Notes: generated from the letters alone by a model not told the origin. 64,000 nucleotides of DNA from Pelomonas dachongensis (GCF_043555865.1 NZ_JBIGHY010000001.1:806001-870000); one strand, 5' to 3'. Positions 1-8,359 are shown, numbered from the stretch's first letter. Numbers and translations: made by a program.

Positions 1-326
1 AGGCGATTGCCGGCTTCAAGATCCGTGACAACGTGCCCATCGGTGCGATGGTCACACTGCGTGGCGTCCAGATGTATGAATTCCTGGACCGCTTCGTGAC
101 GATCGCGCTGCCGCGCGTTCGCGACTTCCGGGGTATCTCCGGTCGGTCGTTCGATGGTCGTGGCAACTACAACATCGGCGTCAAAGAGCAAATCATCTTC
201 CCCGAAATCGAGTACGACAAGGTGGATGCTCTGCGTGGTCTGAACATCAGCATCACGACGACTGCCAAGACGGACGACGAGGCCAAGGCTCTGCTGGCTG
301 CGTTCAAGTTTCCGTTCAAGAACTGA
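1..326 (+). CDS. rplE: 50S ribosomal protein L5, C-terminal part
   Basis: This is the 3' part of the L5 gene, cut by the window edge; the reading frame is already open at base 3. L5 binds 5S rRNA in the central protuberance of the large subunit. The visible 108 residues include the conserved stretch RVRDFRGISGRSFDGRGNY and the end KFPFKN, as in other proteobacterial L5 proteins. The stop is followed after 8 bases by rpsN, the standard spc operon order. The identity is certain; only the N-terminal 70 or so residues are missing. Confidence 0.97.
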   Translation, partial: AIAGFKIRDNVPIGAMVTLRGVQMYEFLDRFVTIALPRVRDFRGISGRSFDGRGNYNIGVKEQIIFPEIEYDKVDALRGLNISITTTAKTDDEAKALLAAFKFPFKN

Positions 327-334
327 GGTGAATC

Positions 335-640
335 GTGGCAAAACTCTCGATCAAACAACGTGAGCTGAAGCGCGAGGCGCTGGTCGCCAAGTTCGCCAAG
401 AAGTACGCGGAATTGAAGGCCATCATCGACGACAGCAAGAAGTCCGAAGAAGAGCGCTACGCCGCTCGTCTCGAACTGCAAAAGCTGCCCCGCAATGCGT
501 ACCCCACTCGCCTGCGCAATCGCTGCGAGCTGACGGGTCGCCCACGCGGCACCTTCCGCAAGTTCGGCCTGGCCCGTAACAAGATTCGTGAACTGGCCTT
601 CAAGGGCGACATCCCCGGTGTCGTCAAGGCCAGCTGGTAA
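335..640 (+). CDS. rpsN: 30S ribosomal protein S14
   Basis: S14 is an assembly protein of the 30S head. The 101-residue product has the long, zinc-free form: it begins MAKLSIKQRELKR and ends GVVKASW, and carries the RNA-binding run RNRCELTGRPRGTFRKFGLAR without the four-cysteine zinc site of the short form. The start is GTG at 335, 8 bases after the rplE stop, with GAGGTG just upstream as ribosome binding site. It sits between rplE and rpsH as usual. Confidence 0.98.
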   Translation: MAKLSIKQRELKREALVAKFAKKYAELKAIIDDSKKSEEERYAARLELQKLPRNAYPTRLRNRCELTGRPRGTFRKFGLARNKIRELAFKGDIPGVVKASW

Positions 641-663
641 TCGGCCGATAGGAGTAATCGCAA

Positions 664-1059
664 ATGAGCATGAGTGATCCCATCGCCGATATGCTGACCC
701 GCATTCGCAACGCGCAGCTCGTCGAGAAGACGAACGTTGTGATGCCGTCGTCCAAGCTGAAGGTGGCGATTGCCAAGGTCCTGAAGGACGAAGGCTACAT
801 CGACGACTTCGCCGTTCGCGGCGAGGCGGCTCGCCCTGAGCTGGAAATTTCGCTGAAGTACTACGCTGGCCGTCCGGTCATCGAGCGTATCGAACGCGTC
901 AGCCGTCCCGGCCTGCGCATCTACAAGGGCCGCCACGACATTCCCCAGGTCATGAATGGTCTGGGCGTGGCGATCGTCACGACGCCGCAAGGCGTCATGA
1001 CCGACCGCAAGGCGCGCGCTGCCGGTATCGGCGGCGAAGTGCTCTGCTACGTCGCCTAA
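664..1059 (+). CDS. rpsH: 30S ribosomal protein S8
   Basis: S8 is a primary 16S rRNA-binding protein; in enterobacteria it also represses the spc operon. The 131-residue product begins MSMSDPIADMLTRIRNAQ, typical of the family, and ends GIGGEVLCYVA. The length is normal. AGGAG lies 8 bases before the ATG. Spacing to rplF is 18 bases, consistent with one polycistronic message. Confidence 0.98.
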   Translation: MSMSDPIADMLTRIRNAQLVEKTNVVMPSSKLKVAIAKVLKDEGYIDDFAVRGEAARPELEISLKYYAGRPVIERIERVSRPGLRIYKGRHDIPQVMNGLGVAIVTTPQGVMTDRKARAAGIGGEVLCYVA

Positions 1060-1077
1060 GCGAAGGAGTAGGAAACA

Positions 1078-1611
1078 ATGTCCCGCGTTGGAAAAATGCC
1101 GGTCAACGTCCCGCAAGGCGTGGATGTGACCGTGTCCGCTGAGACGATCAGCGTTAAGGGCTCGCTCGGTACGCTGGTGCGTCCGGCGAACAAGCTCGTG
1201 GATGTCAAGAACGAAGCAGGCAAGCTGAGCTTCGTGCCCGCCAACGAATCGGCCGAAGCCGACGCGATGAGCGGCACGATGCGTGCGCTGGTGGCCAACA
1301 TGGTCAACGGTGTCAGCAAGGGCTTCGAGAAGAAGCTGAACCTGGTCGGCGTGGGTTTTCGCGCCCAGGCCCAGGGTCAGAAGCTCAACCTGCAGATCGG
1401 TTTCTCTCACCCCGTGGTGAAGGACATGCCGGCCGGTATCAAGGTCGAGTGCCCCACCCAGACGGAAATCCTCATCAAGGGCGCTGATCGCCAGGTCGTC
1501 GGCCAGATCGCCGCCGAAGTGCGTGCCTTCCGCCCGCCCGAGCCATACAAGGGCAAGGGCATCCGTTACTCGGATGAGAAGGTCTCCATCAAAGAGACCA
1601 AGAAGAAGTAA
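1078..1611 (+). CDS. rplF: 50S ribosomal protein L6
   Basis: L6 lies near the factor-binding site of the large subunit. The 177-residue product begins MSRVGKMPVNVPQGVDV and shows two L6 repeats, the second with the signature RPPEPYKGKGIRYSDE near residues 151-166. Length and position between rpsH and rplR are standard. GGAGTAGGAA before the ATG gives a good ribosome binding site. Confidence 0.98.
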   Translation: MSRVGKMPVNVPQGVDVTVSAETISVKGSLGTLVRPANKLVDVKNEAGKLSFVPANESAEADAMSGTMRALVANMVNGVSKGFEKKLNLVGVGFRAQAQGQKLNLQIGFSHPVVKDMPAGIKVECPTQTEILIKGADRQVVGQIAAEVRAFRPPEPYKGKGIRYSDEKVSIKETKKK

Positions 1612-1622
1612 GGAGCAGCGCC

Positions 1623-1988
1623 ATGATGACCAAGAAAGAACAACGCCTGCGTCGTTCGCGCCAGACCCGCGCTCGCATTGCGATCCAGCGCGTGGCCCGT
1701 CTGACGGTGTTCCGCTCCAACCTGCACATCTACGCTCAAGTCGTCTCGGAAGATGGCGGCAAGGTGCTGGCTGCGGCCTCGACGGCAGAGAAGTCGGTCC
1801 GCGAACAGCTGAATGGCCAAGGCAAGGGCGGCAACGTCGCTGCGGCCTCGCTGATCGGCAAGCTGATCGCCGAGAAGGCCAAGGCTGCCGGTGTCGAGAA
1901 GGTCGCTTTCGACCGCGCAGGCTTCGCCTACCACGGCCGTGTCAAGGCACTGGCCGAAGCAGCCCGCGAAGCCGGTCTGCAGTTCTGA
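1623..1988 (+). CDS. rplR: 50S ribosomal protein L18
   Basis: L18 binds 5S rRNA together with L5 and L25. The 121-residue product has the expected basic N-terminus, the run RLTVFRSNLHIYAQV, and the C-terminal FDRAGFAYHGRVKALAEAAREAGLQF. Two adjacent ATG codons (1623 and 1626) are possible starts; the first is used because AGGAGCAG precedes it at good spacing. It lies 11 bases behind rplF. Confidence 0.98.
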   Translation: MMTKKEQRLRRSRQTRARIAIQRVARLTVFRSNLHIYAQVVSEDGGKVLAAASTAEKSVREQLNGQGKGGNVAAASLIGKLIAEKAKAAGVEKVAFDRAGFAYHGRVKALAEAAREAGLQF

Positions 1989-2004
1989 CGCATAGGAATA
2001 CGAA

Positions 2005-2526
2005 ATGGCAAAGTTTCAACCCCGCGGCGCGCAGGCTGAAGGCAACGACGACGGCCTGAAGGAAAAGATGATCGCGGTGAACCGCGTCACCAAGGTGGTG
2101 AAGGGCGGCCGTACGCTGTCGTTCGCTGCTCTGACCGTGGTCGGCGACGGCGATGGCCGCATCGGCATGGGCAAGGGCAAGGCCAAGGAAGTGCCGGTCG
2201 CCGTGCAGAAGGCCATGGAATCGGCTCGCCGCAACATGGTCAAGGTCAGCCTGAAGAACGGCACCATCCACCACAACGTGGTCGGTGAGCACGGTGCCGC
2301 GCACGTCATCATGGCGCCGGCACCTGCCGGTACCGGCGTCATCGCCGGCGGCCCGATGCGTGCCGTCTTCGAAGTGATGGGTGTGACCGACATCGTGACC
2401 AAGAGCCACGGTTCGACCAACCCGTACAACATGGTCCGCGCCACGCTGGACGCCCTGAAGCGTTCGACGACGCCGGCCTCTGTCGCAGCCAAGCGCGGCA
2501 AGACGGTTGAAGAGATCTTCAACTGA
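2005..2526 (+). CDS. rpsE: 30S ribosomal protein S5
   Basis: S5 takes part in mRNA unwinding and decoding fidelity on the 30S body. The 173-residue product has the N-terminal double-stranded RNA-binding domain, with the loop VVKGGRTLSFAALTVVGDGDG at about residues 31-51, and a C-terminal domain ending KRGKTVEEIFN. Length and context (rplR before, rpmD after) are standard. Confidence 0.98.
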   Translation: MAKFQPRGAQAEGNDDGLKEKMIAVNRVTKVVKGGRTLSFAALTVVGDGDGRIGMGKGKAKEVPVAVQKAMESARRNMVKVSLKNGTIHHNVVGEHGAAHVIMAPAPAGTGVIAGGPMRAVFEVMGVTDIVTKSHGSTNPYNMVRATLDALKRSTTPASVAAKRGKTVEEIFN

Positions 2527-2546
2527 TCGCCTGAGCGGAGCACAAC

Positions 2547-2729
2547 ATGTCTGACAAGAAAACCGTGACGGTCAAGCTGGTGCGTAGCCCCATCGGCTGC
2601 CGCGCCTCGCACCGCGCCACCGTGGTGGGCCTGGGTCTGCGTCGGCTGAACAGCCAAAGCACCCTGGAAGACACGCCCGCCGTGCGCGGCATGATCAACA
2701 AGATCGCCTATCTGGTGCAAGTGCTTTAA
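2547..2729 (+). CDS. rpmD: 50S ribosomal protein L30
   Basis: A 60-residue L30 with the family core LVRSPIGCRASHRATVVGLG and LRRLNSQSTLEDTPAVRGMI. L30 is present in the spc operon of proteobacteria, between rpsE and rplO, as here. A GAGCGGAG element precedes the ATG. No anomaly is seen. Confidence 0.98.
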   Translation: MSDKKTVTVKLVRSPIGCRASHRATVVGLGLRRLNSQSTLEDTPAVRGMINKIAYLVQVL

Positions 2730-2755
2730 GCACTGCGCACACCGAGGACAAGACG

Positions 2756-3187
2756 ATGGAACTCAACACGATCAAGCCCGCAGAGGGCGCCAAGCATGCC
2801 AAGCGCCGTGTCGGCCGCGGCATCGGCTCCGGCCTGGGCAAGACCGCCGGTCGCGGCCACAAGGGTCAGAAGTCCCGTGCTGGTGGCTACCACAAGGTCG
2901 GCTTCGAGGGCGGCCAGATGCCGCTGCAGCGTCGCCTGCCCAAGCGTGGATTCAAGTCGCTGACGCTGAAGTACAACGCCGAAATCACGCTGACCGACCT
3001 GCAAGGTCTGGCCGGTGACGAGATCGACGTGTCGACACTGAAGGCTGTCGGCCTGGTGCCGCAGCTGACGAAGTCGGTCAAGGTGATCCTGGCTGGCAAG
3101 ATCGAACGCAAGGTCACGCTGAAGGGCGTGAACGCCACGAAGGGCGCCAAGGCGGCCATCGAGGCGGCGGGCGGCTCGGTCGCTTAA
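2756..3187 (+). CDS. rplO: 50S ribosomal protein L15
   Basis: L15 is a late-assembling protein of the large subunit. The 143-residue product has the glycine/lysine-rich N-terminus RRVGRGIGSGLGKTAGRGHK and the following GYHKVGFEGGQMPLQRRLPKR, both diagnostic. The C-terminal domain ends KAAIEAAGGSVA. It directly precedes secY, the usual order. Confidence 0.98.
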   Translation: MELNTIKPAEGAKHAKRRVGRGIGSGLGKTAGRGHKGQKSRAGGYHKVGFEGGQMPLQRRLPKRGFKSLTLKYNAEITLTDLQGLAGDEIDVSTLKAVGLVPQLTKSVKVILAGKIERKVTLKGVNATKGAKAAIEAAGGSVA

Positions 3188-3215
3188 TCCACAGCGCACA
3201 AGGAACTGATCCAGC

Positions 3216-4526
3216 GTGGCTACCAACGCGAATCAGCTGGCCAAGAGCGGCAAGTTCGGTGACCTGCGTCGCCGGCTTGTGTTCCTGTTGCTGGCTCTGG
3301 TCGTCTACCGCATCGGGGCGCACATTCCCGTGCCCGGTATCGACCCGAATCAGCTGGCCCAATTCTTCAAGGGCCAGGCGGGCGGCATCCTGAGCCTGTT
3401 CAACATGTTCTCGGGCGGCGCGCTGTCGCGTTTCACCGTGTTCGCGTTGGGCATCACGCCTTACATCTCGGCTTCCATCGTCATACAGCTGATGACCTAC
3501 GTCGTGCCGACGCTGGAGCAGCTGAAGAAGGAAGGCGAAGCGGGCCGGCGCAAGATTACCCAGTACACGCGCTATGGCACGCTGGGTCTGGCGTTGTTCC
3601 AGAGCCTGTCCATTGCACTGGCGCTGGAGCAGTCTCCCGGTCTCGTGGTGACGCCGGGTTTCGGCTTCCGGCTGGTGGCGGTGTCCAGCCTGGTGGCCGG
3701 CACGATGTTCCTGATGTGGCTGGGTGAGCAGATCACTGAGCGCGGTCTCGGCAACGGCATTTCGATCCTGATCTTCGGCGGTATCGCTGCCGGTCTGCCG
3801 GGCGCTATAGGTGGCTTGTTCGAGCTGGTGCGTACCGGTGCGATGGGCTACGGCGCGGCGATCTTCATCATCGGCCTGGTGGTCGCGGTGACGTACGGCG
3901 TGGTGTTCGTCGAACGTGGGCAGCGCAAGATCCTGGTGAACTACGCCAAGCGCCAGGTGGGCAACAAGGTTTACGGTGGCCAGTCATCGCACCTGCCGCT
4001 GAAGCTGAACATGTCGGGCGTGATCCCGCCGATCTTCGCGTCGTCCATCATCCTGCTGCCGACAACGGTGGTCAGCTGGTTCGCGACGGGTGACAGCCTG
4101 CGCTGGCTCAAGGATCTCGCGGGCATGGTGGCCCCGGGTCAGCCGATTTATGTGCTGCTCTACGCTGCCGCGATCGTGTTCTTCTGCTTCTTCTACACGG
4201 CGTTGGTGTTCAACAGCCGCGAGACCGCCGACAACCTGAAGAAGAGTGGTGCGTTTATTCCGGGTATTCGCCCGGGTGATCAGACCGCGAAGCACATTGA
4301 CAAGATCCTGTCGCGACTGACGTTGGCTGGTGCCATCTACATCACCGCCGTCTGTCTGCTGCCGGAGTTCCTGACGCTGAAGTACAACGTCCCGTTCTAC
4401 TTCGGTGGTACGTCCCTGTTGATCATCGTTGTCGTGACGATGGACTTTTGGGCTCAGGTACAGAGCTACATCATGAGTCAGCAGTACGAATCGCTGCTGA
4501 AGAAAGCCAGCTTCAAGCCCAGTTGA
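3216..4526 (+). CDS. secY: Preprotein translocase subunit SecY
   Basis: SecY is the channel subunit of the SecYEG inner-membrane translocase. The 436-residue product has ten predictable membrane segments, starting with RLVFLLLALVVYRIGAHIPV near residue 20. It also has the hallmark plug/pore region (IPVPGIDPNQLAQFF) and the cytosolic loops VFVERGQRKILVNYAKR and NLKKSGAFIPGIRPG, which contact SecA and the ribosome. The start is GTG at 3216. The two secreted systems in this window that need Sec or Tat export are unrelated in gene order. Confidence 0.98.
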   Translation: MATNANQLAKSGKFGDLRRRLVFLLLALVVYRIGAHIPVPGIDPNQLAQFFKGQAGGILSLFNMFSGGALSRFTVFALGITPYISASIVIQLMTYVVPTLEQLKKEGEAGRRKITQYTRYGTLGLALFQSLSIALALEQSPGLVVTPGFGFRLVAVSSLVAGTMFLMWLGEQITERGLGNGISILIFGGIAAGLPGAIGGLFELVRTGAMGYGAAIFIIGLVVAVTYGVVFVERGQRKILVNYAKRQVGNKVYGGQSSHLPLKLNMSGVIPPIFASSIILLPTTVVSWFATGDSLRWLKDLAGMVAPGQPIYVLLYAAAIVFFCFFYTALVFNSRETADNLKKSGAFIPGIRPGDQTAKHIDKILSRLTLAGAIYITAVCLLPEFLTLKYNVPFYFGGTSLLIIVVVTMDFWAQVQSYIMSQQYESLLKKASFKPS

Positions 4527-4575
4527 GGGCAGCTGACTAAGGAAGAATTTGTTTTAACCCACACGAAGATTTGGC

Positions 4576-4794
4576 ATGTCGAAAGACGACGTCATTCAGA
4601 TGCAGGGCGAGATTCAGGAGAACCTCCCCAACGCAACGTTTCGTGTGAAGTTAGAAAATGGGCATGTCGTCCTCGGGCACATCTCCGGCAAGATGCGTAT
4701 GCACTACATCCGCATCCTCCCCGGCGACAAAGTGACCGTGGAACTGACACCCTACGATTTGAGTCGTGCTCGCATCGTGTTCCGGGCGAAGTGA
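4576..4794 (+). CDS. infA: Translation initiation factor IF-1
   Basis: IF-1 is a single OB-fold protein that binds the 30S A site during initiation. The 72-residue product begins MSKDDVIQMQGEI and contains GKMRMHYIRILPGDKVTVEL and PYDLSRARIVFRAK, close to the normal consensus. Its place between secY and rpmJ is typical of beta-proteobacteria. The upstream ribosome binding site is weak (GAAG). Confidence 0.97.
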   Translation: MSKDDVIQMQGEIQENLPNATFRVKLENGHVVLGHISGKMRMHYIRILPGDKVTVELTPYDLSRARIVFRAK

Positions 4795-4852
4795 GCTGTT
4801 TGAACCCCCGGACGCGTGAAGAGCGCAAAAGAGTTAGGCCAAGGAGCAGACC

Positions 4853-4966
4853 ATGAAAGTTTCGGCATCCGTGAAGCAGATGTGCCGCAATTGCAAGATC
4901 ATCCGCCGCAAGGGTGTGGTGCGCGTGATCTGTACCGACCCGCGCCACAAGCAGCGCCAGGGCTGA
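4853..4966 (+). CDS. rpmJ: 50S ribosomal protein L36
   Basis: A 37-codon gene for L36. The product, beginning MKVSASVKQMCRNCK and ending PRHKQRQG, has the zinc-binding set Cys11, Cys14, Cys27 and His32, so it is the zinc-containing form. AAGGAG lies 7 bases before the ATG. It lies between infA and rpsM, as in the alpha operon of related bacteria. Confidence 0.96.
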   Translation: MKVSASVKQMCRNCKIIRRKGVVRVICTDPRHKQRQG

Positions 4967-4996
4967 TTGGCCGCACGACAGGACTAGAGGACCACC

Positions 4997-5362
4997 ATGG
5001 CACGTATTGCTGGTATCAACATTCCGCCGCAAAAGCACACTGAGATCGGTCTGACCTCGATCTACGGCATTGGCCGTACGACCGCCCAGAAGATCTGCAC
5101 GACTTGCGGCATTCCGTTCGACAAGAAGGTCAAGGACCTGAACGACGGCGATCTCGAAAAGATCCGTGACGAGGTCAACAAGTTGACCATCGAAGGCGAT
5201 CTGCGTCGTGAGCAGTCGATCAACATCAAGCGTCTGATGGACCTCGGCTGCTACCGCGGTTTCCGTCACCGCCGTGGCCTGCCGATGCGTGGTCAGCGCA
5301 CCCGCACGAATGCCCGTACCCGCAAGGGTCCGCGCAAGTCGGCTGCGACCGGCAAGAAGTAA
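4997..5362 (+). CDS. rpsM: 30S ribosomal protein S13
   Basis: S13 forms intersubunit bridges at the 30S head and contacts P-site tRNA. The 121-residue product begins MARIAGINIPPQKH, has the helix-two-turn-helix region GIGRTTAQKICTTCGIP, and the basic tail RGQRTRTNARTRKGPRKSA. Length is normal. It starts the S13-S11-S4-RpoA-L17 gene group. Confidence 0.98.
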   Translation: MARIAGINIPPQKHTEIGLTSIYGIGRTTAQKICTTCGIPFDKKVKDLNDGDLEKIRDEVNKLTIEGDLRREQSINIKRLMDLGCYRGFRHRRGLPMRGQRTRTNARTRKGPRKSAATGKK

Positions 5363-5388
5363 GCTGCCCGAACTGAAAGAAGGTCAAT

Positions 5389-5793
5389 ATGGCAAAGGCT
5401 CCCAACAATTCGGCGGCTCAGCGGGTTCGCAAGAAGGTCCGCAAGAACGTTGCTGACGGCATTGCGCACGTCCACGCTTCGTTCAACAACACCATCATCA
5501 CCATCACCGACCGTCAAGGCGGCGCCCTGTCCTGGGCTTCGTCGGGTGGTCAAGGCTTCAAGGGCTCGCGCAAGTCGACGCCTTTCGCAGCCCAGGTGGC
5601 GGCTGAAGTGGCGGGTCGCGCTGCTCAAGAGCAGGGCATCAAGAATCTGGACGTCAAGATCAAGGGCCCCGGCCCGGGTCGCGAATCGTCGGTGCGTGCA
5701 CTGGCTGCGCTCGGCATCCGCATCAACTCGATCTCCGACGTGACGCCGGTGCCGCACAACGGCTGCCGCCCGCAGAAGCGTCGTCGTATCTGA
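5389..5793 (+). CDS. rpsK: 30S ribosomal protein S11
   Basis: S11 forms part of the 30S platform near the Shine-Dalgarno helix. The 134-residue product shows the conserved run HVHASFNNTIITITDRQGG and ends PVPHNGCRPQKRRRI. AAGGTCA before the ATG serves as ribosome binding site. A gap of 226 bases follows before rpsD, which holds a likely promoter. Confidence 0.98.
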   Translation: MAKAPNNSAAQRVRKKVRKNVADGIAHVHASFNNTIITITDRQGGALSWASSGGQGFKGSRKSTPFAAQVAAEVAGRAAQEQGIKNLDVKIKGPGPGRESSVRALAALGIRINSISDVTPVPHNGCRPQKRRRI

Positions 5794-5803
5794 TCCGCAA
5801 GAC

Positions 5804-5831
5804 TTGCAGATTCGGATGACGGTGCGATAAT
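5804..5831 (+). promoter_or_regulatory. Internal sigma-70 promoter before rpsD-rpoA-rplQ
   Basis: Between rpsK and rpsD there is a -35-like TTGCAG, a 16-base spacer, and a -10-like GATAAT. Start of transcription would fall near 5838, leaving a leader of about 180 bases before rpsD. That leader contains GC-rich dyads around 5842-5905 and could take part in S4 autoregulation, which is known in enterobacteria; here that is inference. Confidence 0.55.
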
Positions 5832-6019
5832 CGCGCGTTTTCCCGGAGCCGGCGGGCACTCAGGTGCTGCGCCGGCTTCAGTCTTGAGCCGGCCTCATTC
5901 GTCATCGGAGTGAAGCGACTCATAAGCCCACCGTCCAAGCCCACAACAACATCGGCTGGACTCGCGTCAGGCAGCTCGGCATTCGAGCCCCGACGTCAGA
6001 TTGAACAAGGACACGCAAA

Positions 6020-6643
6020 GTGGCACGTTACCTCGGCCCCAAGGGCAAACTTTCCCGCCGTGAAGGCACCGACCTTTACCTGAAGAGCGCCCGCCGCGCC
6101 ATCAGCGACAAGGTCAAATTCGACAGCAAGCCCGGCCAGCACGGCCGCACGTCGGGTCAGCGCACGTCTGACTTCGGTCTGCAACTGCGCGAAAAGCAGA
6201 AGGTCAAGCGCATGTACGGCGTGCTGGAGCGTCAGTTCCGCCGCTACTTCGCCGAAGCCGAGCGTCGCAAGGGCTCGACCGGCGTGAACCTGCTGCAACT
6301 GTTGGAATCGCGCCTGGACAACGTCGTCTACCGCATGGGCTTCGGCTCCACCCGCGCAGAAGCCCGTCAGCTGGTTTCGCACAAGGGTGTCGTGGTGAAC
6401 GGCGAGGTCGTCAACATCGCTTCCTACATGGTCAAGGCCGGTGACACGGTCGCCGTCCGCGAAAAGGCCAAGAAGCAGCTGCGCGTCACGGAGTCGTTCA
6501 AGCTGGCTGACTCCATCGGCCTGCCGGCCTGGGTCGCCGTCGACGGCACGAAGCTGGAAGGCGTCTTCAAGAAGGCCCCCGACCGCGACGAGTTCGGCGC
6601 CGAGATCAACGAATCGCTGATCGTCGAGTTGTACTCGCGTTAA
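6020..6643 (+). CDS. rpsD: 30S ribosomal protein S4
   Basis: S4 nucleates 16S rRNA folding and in enterobacteria represses the alpha operon. The 207-residue product begins MARYLGPKGKLSRREGTDLYL and carries the S4 RNA-binding domain around residues 97-160 (LESRLDNVVYRMGFGSTRAEARQLVSHKGVVVNG, quoted here in its two halves: LESRLDNVVYRMGFGSTRAE and ARQLVSHKGVVVNG). The start is GTG at 6020 with AAGGA upstream. Unlike the tight spacing before it, rpsD is set apart from rpsK by a leader with its own promoter. Confidence 0.97.
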   Translation: MARYLGPKGKLSRREGTDLYLKSARRAISDKVKFDSKPGQHGRTSGQRTSDFGLQLREKQKVKRMYGVLERQFRRYFAEAERRKGSTGVNLLQLLESRLDNVVYRMGFGSTRAEARQLVSHKGVVVNGEVVNIASYMVKAGDTVAVREKAKKQLRVTESFKLADSIGLPAWVAVDGTKLEGVFKKAPDRDEFGAEINESLIVELYSR

Positions 6644-6653
6644 TGTTTTCCCC

Positions 6654-6685
6654 CGCCGGCCACGCCCATCAGGGCGCGGCCGGCG
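6654..6685 (+). terminator. Strong hairpin between rpsD and rpoA (attenuator-like)
   Basis: An almost perfect GC stem, CGCCGGCC with GGCCGGCG, plus an inner CGCCC/GGGCG stem and an ATCA loop, is followed by TTTCCT. The T tract is short, so complete termination is unlikely. It may attenuate or pause transcription, or set the relative levels of S4 and RpoA. No gene lies in the 139-base gap. Confidence 0.4.
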
Positions 6686-6782
6686 TTTCCTCGTCCGGGC
6701 GCCTCTGCCCTTCGAAGGCTCTGCCCGGCTGGTCCTCAGCCTTATCGGTGTAACGAACCGAGGGTATTGAAAGAAAGACCTC

Positions 6783-7772
6783 ATGCAAACCAACTTGCTC
6801 AAACCCAAGTCCATCAACGTGGAGCCCCTGGGCGGTCATCGCGCCAAGGTCACGCTGGAACCGTTCGAACGCGGTTACGGCCACACCCTGGGCAATGCCC
6901 TGCGCCGTGTGCTGCTCTCGTCGATGGTGGGTTATGCGCCGACGGAAGTGACGATTGCCGGCGTGCTGCACGAGTACTCGGCCATCGACGGCGTGCAAGA
7001 GGACGTGGTTCACATCATGCTGAACCTCAAGGGCGTCGTCTTCCGCCTGCACAACCGTGAAGAAGTGACCCTGGTCCTGCGCAAGGAAGGCGAAGGCCCC
7101 GTCACCGCGGCCGACATCCAGACGCCGCACGACGTCGAGATCATCAACCCCGAGCACGTCATTGCCCACTTGTCGCAAGGCGGCAAGCTGGACATGCAGA
7201 TCAAGGTCGAGAAGGGCCGCGGCTACGTGCCCGGCACGATGCGCCGCTTCGGCGACGAGCCGACCAAGAGCATCGGCCGCATCGTCCTCGACGCTTCCTT
7301 CTCGCCCGTCAAGCGCGTCAGCTACGCCGTCGAGAACGCACGCGTCGAGCAGCGTACCGACCTGGACAAACTGGTCATGGAAATCGAAACCAACGGCGCC
7401 ATCTCGCCCGAGGAAGCGATCCGTGCTTCGGCAAAGATCCTGGTTGAGCAACTGGCCGTCTTCGCCCAGCTGCAAGGCACGGACCTGGTCGACGCTTTCG
7501 ACCAGCCGGCCCAGCGCTCCAGCAGCTTCGACCCGATCCTGCTGCGCCCGGTCGACGAGCTCGAGCTGACCGTGCGTTCGGCCAACTGCCTGAAGGCCGA
7601 GAACATCTACTACATCGGCGACCTGATCCAGCGCACCGAGACCGAATTGCTGAAGACCCCGAACCTGGGTCGCAAGTCGCTCAATGAAATCAAGGAAGTC
7701 CTCGCTTCCCGCGGCCTGACCTTGGGCGCACGTCTCGAGAACTGGCCTCCTCAAGGTCTCGACAAGCGTTGA
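6783..7772 (+). CDS. rpoA: RNA polymerase subunit alpha
   Basis: The alpha subunit dimerises to start RNA polymerase assembly, and its C-terminal domain binds UP elements and activators. The 329-residue product has the N-terminal domain with LEPFERGYGHTLGNALRRVL near residues 27-46. The C-terminal domain (RSANCLKAENIYYIGDLIQR and LGRKSLNEIKEVLASRGL) is complete. Length is the usual one. GAAAGA lies 6 bases before the ATG at 6783. Confidence 0.98.
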   Translation: MQTNLLKPKSINVEPLGGHRAKVTLEPFERGYGHTLGNALRRVLLSSMVGYAPTEVTIAGVLHEYSAIDGVQEDVVHIMLNLKGVVFRLHNREEVTLVLRKEGEGPVTAADIQTPHDVEIINPEHVIAHLSQGGKLDMQIKVEKGRGYVPGTMRRFGDEPTKSIGRIVLDASFSPVKRVSYAVENARVEQRTDLDKLVMEIETNGAISPEEAIRASAKILVEQLAVFAQLQGTDLVDAFDQPAQRSSSFDPILLRPVDELELTVRSANCLKAENIYYIGDLIQRTETELLKTPNLGRKSLNEIKEVLASRGLTLGARLENWPPQGLDKR

Positions 7773-7832
7773 TTGTTCGTTCCCGGTCGGTGATAACACC
7801 GGCCAGCCCTCCGAGAGGGTAGGTTTTAAGAA

Positions 7833-7858
7833 GGGTGGCGCGTTGACCAACGCCACCC
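7833..7858 (+). promoter_or_regulatory. Hairpin in the rpoA-rplQ spacer
   Basis: A perfect 8-base-pair stem (GGGTGGCG with CGCCACCC) with a 10-base loop lies in the 146-base gap between rpoA and rplQ. A smaller CCCTC/GAGGG hairpin lies just before it at 7807-7819. No T run follows, so it is not a terminator; a role in mRNA processing or L17 translation is possible but not shown. Confidence 0.35.
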
Positions 7859-7918
7859 GGTGCACCCGGCAGTACCTGATACGGCTGCCGGCATTAATGA
7901 AGTGAAAGGAAAAGCACC

Positions 7919-8308
7919 ATGCGTCACCGTAACGGCCTCCGCAAACTCAACCGCACCAGCGCCCACCGCGCTGCCATGCTGCGCAACATGTGCGTTTCGC
8001 TGCTCGAGCACGAAGCCATCAAAACCACGGTCCCCAAGGCCAAGGAACTGCGTCGCGTTGTTGAGCCCCTGATCACGCTCGCCAAGGAACCCACGCTGGC
8101 CAACCGCCGCCTGGCTTTCGACCGCCTGCGCGACCGCGACATCGTCACCAAGCTGTTCAACGTGCTGGGCCCGCGCTTCGCGGCTCGTCCGGGCGGCTAC
8201 ACCCGCATCCTGAAGATGGGCTTCCGCGTCGGCGACAACGCACCCATGGCTTTCGTCGAACTGGTGGACCGCGCCGAAGGCGAGACCCCCGGCGAAGCCG
8301 CCGAATAA
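7919..8308 (+). CDS. rplQ: 50S ribosomal protein L17
   Basis: L17 lies near the peptide exit region. The 129-residue product begins MRHRNGLRKLNRTSAHR and contains CVSLLEHEAIKTTVPKAKEL and RPGGYTRILKMGFRVGDNAP, all conserved. GAAAGGAAAAG upstream is a good ribosome binding site. It is the last gene of the alpha operon and is followed by a terminator 21 bases downstream. Confidence 0.98.
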   Translation: MRHRNGLRKLNRTSAHRAAMLRNMCVSLLEHEAIKTTVPKAKELRRVVEPLITLAKEPTLANRRLAFDRLRDRDIVTKLFNVLGPRFAARPGGYTRILKMGFRVGDNAPMAFVELVDRAEGETPGEAAE

Positions 8309-8329
8309 GTTCAGCTCCGGCTGATCTGC

Positions 8330-8355
8330 AAAGCCCGCCCCGAGCGGGCTTTTTT
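8330..8355 (+). terminator. Rho-independent terminator of the ribosomal operon
   Basis: The stem AAGCCCGC/GCGGGCTT, a CCCGA loop and a run of six T form a classical terminator right behind rplQ. The group II intron remnant starts 5 bases after it. That is the known insertion preference of bacterial class C group II introns. Confidence 0.93.
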
Positions 8356-8359
8356 GCGT

